Shown: positions 22,936 to 34,575, counted from the first letter of the stretch. The stretch is 64,000 bases of DNA from Rutpela maculata (GCA_936432065.2 OW386285.2:105715869-105779868), one strand, 5' to 3'. Numbers and translations are program-made. The notes: a model not told the origin generated them from the sequence alone.

Positions 22936-24061
22936 TTATACCATCCGGACCCGGATGGAGCTCACCGATGCGACCAAGTTGCCATTTTGAAGGGGGCAAA
23001 TTGTCTTCACGCAGAATCACTAAGGCACCAGGTTATCGAAGACTATCCACATTTTTTCGCCATTTTACTCTGGTCTGCAACTCGGCGTATGCATTCTTTC
23101 TGCCACCGTTGCCAAAAATGCTGCACTAACTAAAGTATATTTTCTGTTATCTGTGTTATGTCACGATCGGGAACTGATGTCAGGCTTCGTCCAATTAAAA
23201 AATGAGCAGGGGTAAGAGGGTCATATCATTTGGGTCAGCAAACAGAGGAGACAGGTTGCAAATTTAAGACCAATTCAACCTGAATTATTACTGTATATTT
23301 TTCAAATGTGAGGCAGGTATTACCTAATACTCGTCTTAAATGTGCCTTTACAGATTTGACCCCAGCCTCCCATAGACCACCAAAATGAGGAGATCTTGGT
23401 GGTATAAAATTTCAAGTTATACTATTTTCGCTCAAAGAATCCTTAATAGTATTGGATTGGCTTATTATGAAATTCATATCATTCTTTTAGTTTGGAATTC
23501 GCTCCTACAAAATTTGTCACATTATCTGAATAAATGTTATGAGGTTTATCTCTCCTTGAAGGGAAACACCTTAAAGCGGCAAAAAAATGTTCACTTGTGA
23601 GGTCAGAGACAAGCTCCAGTTGCATGGCTTTTGTCGACAGAAATAAATAATGCAATATAAGAGTTTGTATCCACGCACTTTTTTGTCTCGTACCAAAAAG
23701 GGACCAGCATAATCGACACCTGTGTTACTAAATGGAAATAATGATGCAGTATGACATTCTGGTAAGGAACCCATTAAAGGCTCGAGCCCCTTAGGTTTTA
23801 CTATAAAGAAGACAATACATTTGTGCACCACCTTTTTCACTAAATTATGTCCCGATATAGGCCAGTAATAGAAGCTGATAAATGTTGCAGACCACAGTGT
23901 AAAAACTGAAAATGTTCATTTTGAACTATCAATTTGATCAAGTTATGATGTGGTGGTAAAATAATTGGGTGTTTTTTCTCATATGCAAACATAGATCCTT
24001 GCAGCCTACCACTGACACGCAAGAACTGATTTAGCGAAAATATATTAGAAGTAGAATTCAA
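22936..24061 (-). pseudogene. BEL/Pao integrase and C-terminal remnant
   Basis: An H2C2-type zinc-binding region reads KKHPIILPPHHNLIKLIV then HFQFLHCG. After a stop near 23840 it resumes KKVVHKCIVFFIVKPKG, where the second Cys of the usual C-x2-C pair is Phe. The core follows with NTGVDYAGPF (first catalytic Asp) and, out of frame, SPHFGGLWEAGVKSVKAHLR (catalytic Glu) near 23390-23330. LTPAHFLIGRSLTSVPDRD is at about 23213-23165. The terminal region near 23040-22940 keeps WxLGRI-like and HPGPDG-like codons with several frame changes. Confidence 0.8.
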
Positions 24062-24423
24062 TGGTTTACCTTGAATGAGACAATTTATTTCACAATTAAA
24101 ACTTTGATTAGAGCTAAAAGAGACTCCTTTAACTCTTGAGAAGTCAATGGACCAAAAATACGATTTCCACGTAAATTTGAGATAAAACGCAATATATAAG
24201 CAACTACTAGTTTTAATTCAGATAAAGTAGAATATTTGATATCTGCACAAGGAAAAAACTAATTACCCTTTTACATTCAGGTAATTCAGTTAATGGAGTT
24301 ATTTCACTATGATTAATTGGCCATTCTGATATGTCCTTCATTAACCAAGGAGGTCCATGCCACCAGAAATTAGATTCAATTCATTTTTTAGATGCAATAC
24401 CTTTTGTTATTAAATCTGCAGGA

Positions 24424-24710
24424 TTATAATCGGTTCTGATGTGATGGCCAATTACCTATATCAGTAAAATCTTGAATTTCGACAACACAATTTGCTACGA
24501 AAGTTTTCCATCGTTGAAGTGAGCCCCGAATCCATCCTAATGCTACTCTGGAATCAGACCAATAAAATATATTATTAAATTTAAACTTAGTTGCATCGCA
24601 AATCTTCCTAAATAGGTTGGCAAGCAAAACTGCCGCACATAATTCTACTCAAGGTAAACGAACATTACGCATTGAAGCGACTTTAGATTTAGGTGCCCTA
24701 AACTATTTGA
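24424..24710 (-). pseudogene. BEL/Pao RNase H-like fragment
   Basis: It starts SKVASMRNVRLP-stop-VELCAAVLL, the usual lead-in to RNase H in this superfamily, then FNNIFYWSDSRVALGWIRGS with the conserved Asp-Ser pair, and RWKTFVANCVVEIQ. It follows directly on gag remains, so the protease and reverse transcriptase regions have been deleted. Confidence 0.8.
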
Positions 24711-24719
24711 CGACTACTT

Positions 24720-25617
24720 CCATTCACGCTTAGTAACCGAGTCTAATTTGACACAAACAAACTGAATAAGAAGTCTATCCCACTGATCTACAGGCTCGCC
24801 TAAACTACCTGAACGAATATTTTTCAAAACACTATCTAGCAATTGCCTTAATGCAATATGTGATTCTTTATACACAACCGGTCAAATAACGCTTTTATAT
24901 GGTTATGAATCAGAATCTCTTTATTTTTTAAACGATCACGCAGTAAATTCCATGCAATCAGATAATTAGCAGCTGACACCACAATTAACTTTATACAATA
25001 TTTTGCTTCCCCTGTAACCGAGGCTGTTAAGTATAAAAATTTCTTAATATTATCCAACCTACGATCGTTATGCACCATTGATGTAAAGGTATTACAAAAC
25101 TCTGACCAGTGATCGTAATTACCATTAAAACTTAGTAATTTTATTTCAGGTAATTTAATACTTAAAGAATTTTGTGGGTTACTGAGAGGCTGATGGTTAG
25201 TATTGCAAAAGCTATTATTTTGCGAAACTCCAGGCACGGAATTTATATTTACATGCCCAGTAGTATCACCATTGTTTTGTGTGTTAACTGCATTTATGTC
25301 TAGGTTTAGTAAGCTAATTGTTTCTAAACTTTTATTTAATGCTGGTGTAAAGCTTACTTTTCAGACTTACTTCTAGCAAAAAATAACTTAAATGGCGTTA
25401 TTACGTCAAAACACGTCGTTTCAAAATTTTCTTGTGTTTAAGTTACATTAAACTCTTCTAATAAAGGATCTAGTTTCTCAAGTCTAGTTGTAACTTGAGC
25501 TAAAATGGTATTGTTTATTTCTTCATTGTCCAAACTTTGAAGATAAGAAGATAATTTCCAAACCGCATTAATTTGCCTTTAATTATTTTTAAACTGCCTT
25601 ATCTCAACATCGGCCAT
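24720..25617 (-). pseudogene. BEL/Pao gag remnant (DUF1759-like)
   Basis: It opens at ATGGCCGATGTTGAG (25617) with a stop after about 12 codons, then reads AVWKLSSYLQSLDNEEI and LEKLDPLLEEFN in one frame. After further breaks the long segment 25237-24848 carries the gag core motifs LPEIKLLSFNGNYDHWSEFC and KFLYLTASVTGEAKYCI, typical of BEL/Pao gag. It continues weakly as EPVDQWDRLLIQFV to about 24720. At least three disruptions are present. Confidence 0.8.
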
Positions 25618-26352
25618 AATAAGCAAACTTAATACAACTATAAAGCAGGTTAAAATGGAAATAAATATAAGTATGGAATGAACTCACTGCTCTAAAAAGC
25701 TTGATTATTTTTTCTGTGCTTCACCAGGACCTAATATAATTTCTCTGACGACGATGTCTACCGGTGCCACCCAGATATCTAAGTAATCTTCTATTTGCTA
25801 TTGCTTTCCAGTATAATATTCACGCTGTACCTGCATTAGATTGGAGAATCGCTGTGTCCCCACTCTGGAACGGCGTCTCGCTACACAAATCATCTGTTCA
25901 TACGTTAGGAGCGATACAACTGGAAATTTACATTTTCCAACGAAACTTGTTTTTTTTCTCATTTCTTGTGAATATCTAAATAAAGGTTGATTCTAGGAAA
26001 AAACTAGTAGGGATCTATTAGAAAAGTTATAAAATGATGATGAATTTACTTTCTTGAAAAATTCCTGTAGGATTAATGGTTTCGCTGCTATATACGTTTA
26101 AAAAGAAAATTTCGATTTCGCCTGACAAAAAAAAGAAAAAATAATTAATTTTTTTCAAATTAAATGCCATCGGGTCAAGATATGGCTAGGCAACGTAGTC
26201 GCGATCTATTAGCCTACGTGTTATCTTTCATAAAAACTATTTCTTATATGAATAACAGATGAGGGTATTAACTTCTTTCTTATGCCGCCTGTATGGGTTA
26301 ACACATCTCTAAAACAATTGTTGAAAGTACGTTCTTATCCACTATCCAGTAA
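25618..26352. other. Intronic sequence, possibly BEL/Pao 5' non-coding
   Basis: This lies just upstream of the gag remnant and could include leader or LTR sequence, but no second copy or LTR ends were found to prove it. No gene is seen. Confidence 0.3.
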
Positions 26353-26537
26353 GGAGCGTTTGCACGCATCCAGCAATTTAGTCGAGTTGTTTAGTAATTT
26401 AGTACTCGACCAGTACTTGACCAATGCGGACAGCACTTTTCACTATATCACTCGACTAAAACACGCCGTCCGCGTTGGTCGAGTACTAAATTACTAAATG
26501 ACTCGACTAAATTACTGGATGCGTGCAAACGCGCCTG
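26353..26537. mobile_element. Palindromic Harbinger-type MITE, copy 1 of a pair
   Basis: A 185-bp self-complementary element with ends GGAGCGTTTGCACGCATCCA and GGATGCGTGCAAACGCGCCT. It is flanked by TAA at 26350-26352 and 26538-26540. The inner palindrome repeats TAATTTAGTACTCGACCAGT and its inverse. The 3-bp TAA duplication fits PIF/Harbinger-type MITEs. Confidence 0.88.
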
Positions 26538-26597
26538 TAAAATGACTGAAAGCTTGGTATATATAGAGATCAGCATATTATATGTTTGTATGTGTAA

Positions 26598-26774
26598 AGG
26601 CGCATTTGCACGCATCCAGTAATTTAGTTTAGTAATTTAGTACTCGATCAGTACTCGACCAATGCGGACAACGTGTTTCAGTCGAGTGTCTTAGTGGAAA
26701 GCGCTGTCCGCATTGGTCGAGTACTAAATTACTAAACGACTCGACTAAATTACTGGATGCGTGCAAACACGCCT
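26598..26774. mobile_element. Palindromic Harbinger-type MITE, copy 2 of a pair
   Basis: A 177-bp element of the same family as the one 60 bp upstream, with ends AGGCGCATTTGCACGCATCC and GCGTGCAAACACGCCT. It has its own TAA duplication (26595-26597 and 26775-26777), so both copies inserted independently rather than arising by tandem duplication. Confidence 0.88.
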
Positions 26775-26777
26775 TAA

Positions 26778-27105
26778 GTATATGTATGCGACTTTTTGAA
26801 TACATTTAAGAAATCAAAAGTTTGCAAGAAGAGTTGTTGATGTTTGTTGTTCTCTTGCTTTAATTGAATTTTATGGGTGTCTAAATTTGAATTTAATTGT
26901 AATATCTGATACCATTTTGTAGCTTGTGTTCAGGGCTACTGAATGGTTATGTTTATATGAACTGTGACTGAGCTGCAATTGCATAAATTAGGTTCATTAC
27001 ATATGAGATAGTTTCTCATTTACTTTTTGTCATTAAACAAAAACAAAAATTATATCTAGTGTAACAAAAAAGTACTTAGCATATAAAGTTGATAACTAAA
27101 CTTAA
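26778..27105. other. Intronic spacer before LINE-1, nothing recognised
   Basis: AT-rich sequence. The last part may be the 5' UTR of the LINE that follows, but no boundary is visible. Confidence 0.35.
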
Positions 27106-27166
27106 AGGCTTGTCCAGACTATAAAAATTGGTGTGTGCTTTGTATGAGATTAATAGCCCAGTAAAT

Positions 27167-27880
27167 ATGCAATGTATTAAATGTAAAGGAGATGGTGCAG
27201 AGAGTAAAATGTTAGACTGTGACAGTTGCGAACGTCAAGTGCATCGTGACTGCTCAAATCTTTCAGCGTCAGAGTTAAAAGTAATGGATTTAAAAGGAAA
27301 ACGTGTATTGAAATTTTACTGCGATGAATGTAGTGAGGGCATCAAATTGGTACCAAAACTTTACAAAACAATTGATAAATAACAACAAGAAGTGGACAAT
27401 CTTAAATCCCACGTACAAATAAGTTACAATGAAGAGTTTGTTATTAATGAATTATATGAACGGCAAAAAATAATGAATAATGTATTGATTCATAATTTAT
27501 CTGAAGCTACTAATGGTGGTTCTAGTTTAGCAGAAGCGGATTTAAAAGAAGTAAATGATTTATTTAGAGAAATCACCAATGAAGAAGTCAAGATTCTTCA
27601 AGTTGTAAGAATAGGAAAGAAGAACAAAAATGGTGCACGTTCTCTAAAAGTTATCCTGACAAACTCCTATGATGTGGTAAATATAGTAAGAAATAAAAGG
27701 AAAATAAACAAAGATAGAAGAATCTATATAAATGATGAATTAAAGCAAAGGATTAATAAGGGCGAGAAAGACATCTTTATTAGATATGTTAAAGGTGTCC
27801 CGCAAAGTAAAATCAAATTCTCCCCAAAAAAACTAACTTATCTTGGTGCTGGAGACTGTGATAATAATCTTTGTAGTAGT
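27167..27880 (+). pseudogene. LINE-1 ORF1 with PHD finger
   Basis: The first ATG of the conserved region (MQCIKCKG) is at 27167. A C4HC3-like PHD zinc finger follows: CIKC, CDSC, HRDC and CDEC motifs over about 53 residues. An in-frame TAA at 27380 interrupts the frame, which continues as QQEVDNLKSH. The second half resembles the RRM-like nucleic-acid-binding part of LINE ORF1 proteins: NNVLIHNLSEA, EEVKILQVVRIGK and RRIYINDELKQR. It runs in frame straight into the endonuclease, with no stop between them. Confidence 0.75.
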
Positions 27881-27894
27881 GAGAAGAAGAGAGC

Positions 27895-28985
27895 TAATTC
27901 GATGACAATTTATTATCAGAATTTTGGTGGTTTACGTACCAAATTAGTAGAATTATGGCAAGCTGTATCTTGCTGTGATTATAGTGTAATTATTTTAATA
28001 GAAACATGGCTAAACAAGGACTACACTGATGCTGAACTAGGGCTAGAAAAATATAATATATTTAGGTGTGACCGTGATGCCGTTAGCGGCTCTGTTAAAA
28101 AACGTGGAGGTGGAGTTTTAATTGCCATTAAAAAGGATTTTTGTGCCAGTGAAATGTTCACACTGATTAATAACGTTGAGCATATTTTTGTATCCGTAAA
28201 ATTGGAGAACCAGAATATTGTGTTTGGTGGTGTTTACATTCCACCTGAATCTAATATTGATACGTATATCGATTACTGTAATGGGGTTGAAGCAGTGTTG
28301 ATCAATTAATAAATTGTAAAATTGTGCTCTGCGGTGATTATAATTTACCCAATGCTACATGGAATAATGATGCCTTTGGTGTAACAGTAGAATGTCCTGA
28401 TAATTCTCCAGCCCTTTGTTTAGTGAACACATTTAGTTATTTTAATTTGTATCAACTTAATACCATTGCAAACAGTAGAGGTACCTACTTAGATTTAATA
28501 TTTTCAAGCTATAGTGATATAGATATTGATACCCCAATGGATGTTCTCTTTGAAAATAGTATCTATCATTCAGCTGTTACTTTTGAGTTGCCAATTTTAG
28601 AGGGCTATTCGCAATTAGAGTGTGATGAAGATTACTATGATTATTACAATGGAAATTATCTTATGATGAACGATTACCTTGCTAGTGTAGACTGGGAAAC
28701 TCTTTTTAACAATAAGGATGTTAATATTATAGTATCATTATTTTACGACACTTTGTACGATGCGATAGATTTGTGTATTCTCTTAAAAAAATATAAATCT
28801 TCTTCTTTTCCTGTGTGGTTTAATTCTGAACTAAAAAGTTTAATTTTTGAGAAAAAGCGAGTACATAAACAATGTAAACTACACAGAAGAAGAGAGGATT
28901 ATACTTATTTTTGTCAAATAAGATCACAATATAAAGAATTAAGGAAGCGCTGTTATCAAAATTATATCAGGAAAATTGAGACTAA
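27895..28985 (+). pseudogene. LINE-1 ORF2, endonuclease domain
   Basis: An exonuclease-endonuclease-phosphatase fold nuclease that would nick the target for reverse transcription. Motifs in order are YYQNFGGLRTK, IILIETWLN, RGGGVLIAIKK, GGVYIPP, CGDYNLPNATW and TYLDLIFSS. The last conserved motif, usually SDH, reads SIYHSAV: the His is kept and the Asp lost. A frameshift lies at about 28305-28323. After the domain the frame continues to SFPVWFNSELKSLIFEKKR, the usual linker to the RT. Confidence 0.85.
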
Positions 28986-29046
28986 TTTTCTTGTCCTGTA
29001 ATTGGTTCTTTTGTACTGTTGGACAAATGTATTGAATAAATAAATA
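28986..29046 (+). mobile_element. ~60-bp LINE 3' end inserted in LINE-1 ORF2
   Basis: This piece (CTTGTCCTGTAATTGG, GTTGGACAAATGT, then AATAAATAAATAAATAA) breaks the ORF2 reading frame. The coding sequence resumes just after it as NKDPRTFWKFINEKRK. It resembles the reverse complement of the 3' end of LINE-2 (32500-32565: CTTATCCTGTAATTGG, CTGTTGGATATTG, same tail), so it is an extremely 5'-truncated insertion of that family. Confidence 0.75.
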
Positions 29047-30767
29047 AATAATAAGGATCCTCGAACCTTTTGGAAATTTATAAATGAAAAGAGGAAAGCT
29101 TATAGCTTACCTCCTAGGATGTTTTATGGCGACATTATTAGTTAAATAATCAGGATATATTTGAACTGTTTGCAAGCTTCGTTTCAAACGTATACTCTGT
29201 TGGTAACTTCAATCAATTTCACAATTTTGACTTTGATACAACTACAGACATTAGTAATTATGACATCGATGTGAAAGAGATTATTGACAATGTGATGAAT
29301 TTACCATGGAAAGTTTCTTCCAGTCCAGATGGCATTCCTGCTTATTTATTGAAAAGGTGTATTTTTACATTAGCGTCTACATACTATCTTTAATTTATCT
29401 CTAAACTCAGGTGTATTTCCCTGCTTTTGGAAGCAGAGTTATCTGAGACCAATACAAAAAGCTGGATCAAAAGAAAGCATTGAAAACTATAGAACAGATT
29501 GCATACAGTCGGATATTCCAAAATTGTTAGTAACTTAGTAACAAAAAATTTATCATTGGATTGTAAAAACATAATTGTAAACAACATGGTTTTTCGCAGG
29601 GTAAATCTACAGGCACTAACTTAGTTATATACAATAATTTTATTATTAACTTCTTGGAACATAAAGTTCAGGTTGACTCTGTCTATACTGATTTTTCTAA
29701 AGCGTTTGACAGAGTCAACCATGATCTTCTTATCGCAAAATTAGAAAGGTTAGGTGTCGGTGGCAATGTATTGAAATGGATTGGCAGTTTTCTGACTGGT
29801 CGGTCACAGTGTATAAAATATGGTTGTTTTCTGTCATCGTCAATTACTGTAACATCAGGGGTTCCTCAAGGCTCTCATATTGGTCCCCTTTTATTTAATC
29901 TCTTTGTGAACGATATAGCTTCTGTAATAAAAAATAGTAATTTCTTAATGTTTGCAGATGACTTAAAAGTGTTCAGAGTAATCAAAAATCCTTCTGATGC
30001 TGCATTGTTGCAAAGTGATTTGGATGGTTTGTCCCGTTGGTGTGACGTTAATGCCCTACACTTAAATGTGAATAAATGTTACAAGATTGCATTTGCAAGA
30101 ATAAACTCACCTTACATTTATCCTTACGAGATTAATAATGAAGTGTTGCGTGAGACTAATCATGTAAAAGATCTGGGAATTAATCTTGACAATAAATTGT
30201 CCTATAACATTCATATACATGAAAATATCAAAGTCATTGAAAATGTTGGGGTTTATTCAAAGATCTGGATCAGATTTTTCTGTTGACAGTCTAAAATTAT
30301 TATACTGCTCATTGGTACATTCAATATTAGAATATTGCTCTATAATCTGGTGTCCCAGTTATAATATCCACATTAACAATATTGAAGCTGTCCAAAAGAG
30401 ATTTCTAAGATTCTGTGCATTTAAGACGGGATACTTGAGAGATGAATATGATTATAATGATATTCTTGCTAGACTTAATATTAATACATTAGAACATAGA
30501 AGGCTAGAGGCTGATATGTGCTTTCTGCATAAAATAATTAATGGTTATATTCAGTGTCCTGGGCTGATTAACCTGATAAGTTTTAATGTTAATTACAGAA
30601 GAAATCGATTTTCTGATGTTTTTTATGTACCATTTCATCACACTAACTATGGACAAAATGAGACACTGACCAGGATTTTGAGAACTGCTAATTCAATTCA
30701 AAATAATGTTGAACTTTTTGGATCTTCAGCTTTGTCTTTTAAGAAGTTCATTAAACAATTATAGCTA
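29047..30767 (+). pseudogene. LINE-1 ORF2, reverse transcriptase
   Basis: After a degenerate N-terminal region, 29654-30286 reads VYTDFSKAFDRVNHDLL, SGVPQGSHIGPLLFNLFVND and the catalytic FADDLK motif, the palm of a non-LTR reverse transcriptase. A frameshift near 30240 moves the frame to 30186-30764, which carries the thumb and C-terminal region (SLVHSILEYCSIIWCP, NNIEAVQKRFLRF). Other frame changes lie at 29100-29650. The YTDFSKAFD/FADDLK combination fits the jockey/CR1 group. Confidence 0.88.
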
Positions 30768-30890
30768 GTTGTAATATTTGTACAATCTATGTTTATTGTG
30801 TATATGTAGTATTCTTTAAGTAAGAAATATTTTATATTCTTGTAAAAAGGGCTTGTTCCGTGTATGAATAAATAAAAAAAAAAAAAAGAA

Positions 30891-31902
30891 ATCGTTTTAT
30901 TTTATTGGTGTGTCTCTATACACAGTAATTTTACTTTATAGTAATAATAACAAACAGTAAAGTATGTGATTTATAATGCAATTAAATGAAGCTTCAGTAA
31001 AACTGTTTTATAGTGGTGGTACCGAATTTTCTTAGTGCCTGCGGAATTGTTTATACAATTATTTTGTAATGGTTGCCATAGGCTTTACAAAATATCGACA
31101 GTGATTGAAGTATTTTATAAGATGGTGCCAATTTTACATTTATAGCTGTCGTAATAACGTTTTGAAAGTGTTTCTGAGAGTAATGTAGTTTTATAAAATT
31201 TGTGTCGGAAACATTTCTGCAGCTTTTATAAAATACCAAATTGCTAGTTGGGATGGAACTTCTGGAAGGAGTGGAAAGACAGACACGCATTAGGAAATGT
31301 TATGTAAAGATAGATATTCGCAGTCGACAATGCCCGTTTGCAACATTTATTTATTTTGTAATAATCTTAATAACATTCTAAAGTAAAATTGATATATCAG
31401 CCAATCTATGTAAAGTTCATTCGAATCTAGGGAATACATTGTTGGTTAATATCTAATCTATCTAATAAATTCCAATATTTTGTACATCTTCATATTTCTG
31501 TGTGCTTAATAAAAACTTTGGTAACATTTTGCTCTAATATTATAATAAAACGTAGCTTATATAAAACATGACAGTTTACATGCCTCTTTCGATCACTCGA
31601 TATATCAGATATGGCCCATTTCCAATAGGAGTATTCGACCATGCCATTTTATAGATATAGGTACCAAATTTGAAATAAAAAATTTAACTAACAGAAGTTA
31701 TCGTGTTTGTATGAGAAATGGCCCAAATGCATACATACACACAGAGAACTGTTTTAATTCGATTTTTGAGTTCAGGGTGTTTTGAAATGGTTTTCTGTAC
31801 AAGATTTTTTTTCTATGATTATTATTAAGAACCTTCGTCCGATTATAATATACCTACTAAATTGAATTAAATATGTATAATAATTATCACATATTTTTGC
31901 AG
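30891..31902. other. Intronic sequence, nothing recognised
   Basis: About 1 kb between the LINE-1 tail and dynein exon D. No gene or repeat boundary is supported. It ends in the acceptor TATTTTTGCAG of exon D. Confidence 0.4.
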
Positions 31903-32125
31903 ATTCCGTCGAAGAACGTATGTTACTCCAAAAACATTCATATCCTTTCTGCTGACATACAAATCAGTGTACAAAATAAAACTGGATGAAATTGGTGTTT
32001 TAGCAATGCGTATGAAAACTGGGTTGGCGAAACTAGTAGAAGCTCAAGCAAGCGTAGATGAACTTAGGAAAGAATTAGCTGTTAAAGAAATAGAAATGAA
32101 CGCTGCTACAGAAGTTGCTGAAAGG
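31903..32125 (+). CDS. Axonemal dynein heavy chain, exon D (end of AAA4, start of stalk)
   Basis: It follows a TTTTTGCAG acceptor. The first base completes the Arg codon split at 6429, and the frame reads FRRRTYVTPKTFISFLLTYK, the conserved region before the stalk. Heptad-rich sequence follows (MRMKTGLAKLVEAQASVDEL), the start of the antiparallel coiled coil that carries the microtubule-binding tip. It ends EVAER with the phase-0 donor AGG|GTATTT, and the next exon opens VLNEVL. The donor is a weak match to consensus. Confidence 0.94.
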
Positions 32126-32498
32126 GTATTTCGACGTTTATCATTTTTTTATATTTTAAATGGGGATTTCAATATGGTGGATAGAATGGGACTGGAAATG
32201 TTAATGAAAAAAATTATAACGTAACATACAAATCCAAAAATAAAATATCAAAATATCTGCAGATTGGGAATTAGTCATAACTTTGACATACTTCACAAGA
32301 GCTTGTTACAGAAGCTTTAGAATCTCTGAAAATATAGTTTTTTTTTGTACCTAGAGTTTGGTATAGTTTGTCAAGCCATTTATGAACCATTATATTTCTA
32401 TTATATGTAACTTGTTCTTCTACGTTGGTCTAAAAGCAAAAATTCGTTGGAAAAAAAATATTTGATGGGTTTCATGCATTTTGTTGTACAACTGATGC
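32126..32498. other. Start of the 8.7 kb dynein intron, nothing recognised
   Basis: AT-rich sequence between exon D and the 3' tail of LINE-2. An open frame continuing out of exon D runs to 32224, but family alignment and the exon E sequence show that the exon ends at 32125. Confidence 0.5.
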
Positions 32499-32776
32499 AT
32501 TATTTATTTATTTATTTTGTTACAATATCCAACAGACCAATGTCCAATTACAGGATAAGGGTAGATACATGTATAAATGTATAACTACAAGAACAATGAT
32601 ATAAAAAACAAGTAAATAGAAGACAAACAACTTAGTAAAATTCGAATATAGATCAAAATACAAAAATAATGACATGTGAAACATGAATAAAATACAAACA
32701 ACTTATTGTAATAACATGAAGACGATAAAAACATACACATATACGTATAAAATATGCAATTATATAAATTTAAAAA

Positions 32777-34575
32777 TCATAGTTGCTTAATTCCTTGGAT
32801 GTTAGTATTAAAGATATCTATTTGAGTATTTACACTATTATAGTTTGAGAACATCTGGAAGAGTGGTGATTGCACTAGTACATTTGTTCTGGGGGTAGGA
32901 AGCAAAAATGTATCACTGTGCCTTGAGGCGATACGCGGTACAACATAGAAAATGCTATTGTGGAGATTTTCACACTTAATGTCATTGTGAATAATTTTGT
33001 ACAAAAAAATTATTGACTGAGTAGTCCTTCTCTTTAGGAGACTGTCAAAGTTAAAAGTAGATAAAAGAATGTCTTGGGGAAATCCTTGAAAAGGATAGTG
33101 CCCAAGTGTTTTGAAATATAGATTTTTTAGGAAGCGCCGTTGAATGTTTTCGAGTGCTGAAATGTGGCAGTTATAAATTGGATTCCATATAATTGATGCG
33201 TACTCCAACTTTGATCGTACGAAAGAGTTGAATAATAGTTTGCATGAATCAATATTATTGAAGTCCTTGATATTTCTTAAGACAAATCCCAGTGTTTTAA
33301 AGGAAGATGTAACAGTTAAGTCAATATGGTCAACGAAGGTGACTGTGGGTCAAAAAGGACACCAAGGTCTTTAATACAATTAGGTCTCTCTAGAGCCGTA
33401 TTAGAAATTTTGTAGTCAAATAGACAAGTATTATGCTTTCTCGAGTAGGATACAACATGGCATTTACTGATATTCAAAAATAGATTATTTTCAATGCACC
33501 AGTTATTTATATGGTGTAGGTTTCTTTGCAGATGTTCGCAGTCTGCTAGTGTGTTAATTTGACTGAATATTTTTAAATCATCGGCATATAAAAGGTAATT
33601 TACATCAATTTTAGTTGCAATATCATTAATAAAAACTATGAAAAACAGGGTCCAAGAGTGGAGCCCTGAGGTACACCAGATGTTTGCAAAAATTTCTCAG
33701 ACTTATGGCCTCTAACTTGTACATATTGCCAACGATCAGTTAAGTATAACGTTACTAGGTTTAAGAAATCTGAAGATAAGCTAAAATGTTGGAGCTTATG
33801 TAGTAGAATGTTATGATCCAATTTATCAAAAGCCTTAGAGAAGTCGGTGTAGATAACATCTACTTGACCTCTCTGATCTAAGACTTCACTGATAAATTGC
33901 GTTTTGATAACCAGATTAGTTACTGTTGATCTCCCTGAGACAAAACCATGTTGCTCAGGTACTAAACTGTTGTTAACATGAGCATATAGATGATCATATA
34001 AAATAATTTCAAGAATTTTACTCAAATTACTGATTATCGTAATTGGCCTATAATTAGTTATGTCATTAATGCTGCCTTTTTTTAATATAGGTGTGATTCT
34101 AGACAGTTTCCATACTGCCGGAAAGGAACAGGTCTTTAAAATCATATTATATATAATACAGAGTGGAATTGCAAGTATTATGGCACAGTCGCGAATAAGA
34201 AACGCAGGTATATTATCCGGTCCCATGGTCATATTCGGTCGAATTCTTTTAATAGCTTTTTCAACATCATTAGGAGAAATATCAGCTATGTAAAACGCTG
34301 TTTGGAGCAGTACCGTTTAGATTATCTGGATGAAAGTTTAAAGCGGATTCAGAAAAGGATTTGGAAAACAAATCAGCAAATGCTGAAGCAATTTCAAAGG
34401 GATTGTCTATATCTTTACCATTGTATTTCATGTTTAGTGGCATTGACGGAGAAGATTTCTTAGAGTTTAAAAATGTCCAAAATTTGTTTGGATTAACTTT
34501 TAATTCATTTTCAATTTTGTGAATGTATTGCCTGTAGGCTAAGTGATTTTCAGTTTTGAACTCTGCTCTTAGTTT
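32777..34575 (-). pseudogene. LINE-2 ORF2, reverse transcriptase and C-terminal region
   Basis: The frame continues from the endonuclease (NPNKFWTFLNSKKSSPSMPL) to a frameshift near 34290. It then reads MGPDNIPAFLIRDCA, NYRPITIISNLSKILE, VYTDFSKAFD-like DVIYTDFSKAFDKLDHN and SGVPQGSTLGP. A frameshift at 33640 follows, after which a YADDLKIFS catalytic motif can be read near 33600-33565. The C-terminal part, 33208-32777, reads MEYASIIWNPIYNCHISALE. At least three frame breaks make it inactive. Confidence 0.88.

Larger units (their letters stand above)
22936..25617 (-). mobile_element. BEL/Pao LTR retrotransposon relic
   Basis: Degenerate gag-pol remains in minus orientation inside the dynein intron. 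From 5' to 3' of the element: gag (25617-24720), an RNase H-like part (24710-24424) joined with no protease or reverse transcriptase, then integrase zinc-binding, core and C-terminal regions (24061-22936). No pair of LTRs could be recognised, so it is a non-functional internal fragment. Such elements encode their own particle and copying machinery; nothing here could do so. Confidence 0.85.
27106..30890 (+). mobile_element. LINE-1: jockey/CR1-group non-LTR retrotransposon, near full length, broken
   Basis: A sense-oriented LINE within the dynein intron. It has a PHD-finger ORF1, an apurinic-type endonuclease, a reverse transcriptase and an A-rich tail (AATAAATAAA... at 30868-30889). ORF1 has one in-frame stop, ORF2 has several frameshifts, and a ~60-bp piece of another LINE is inserted near 28986-29046. 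It cannot be autonomous. No target duplication was identified. Confidence 0.9.

Noticed and set aside
22718..23129. Plus-strand open frames over the BEL/Pao end
   Set aside because: They are antisense shadows of the integrase C-terminal remnant.
32126..32224. Extension of dynein exon D past 32125
   Set aside because: The frame stays open by chance; family similarity stops at EVAER and exon E continues the protein exactly from 32125.
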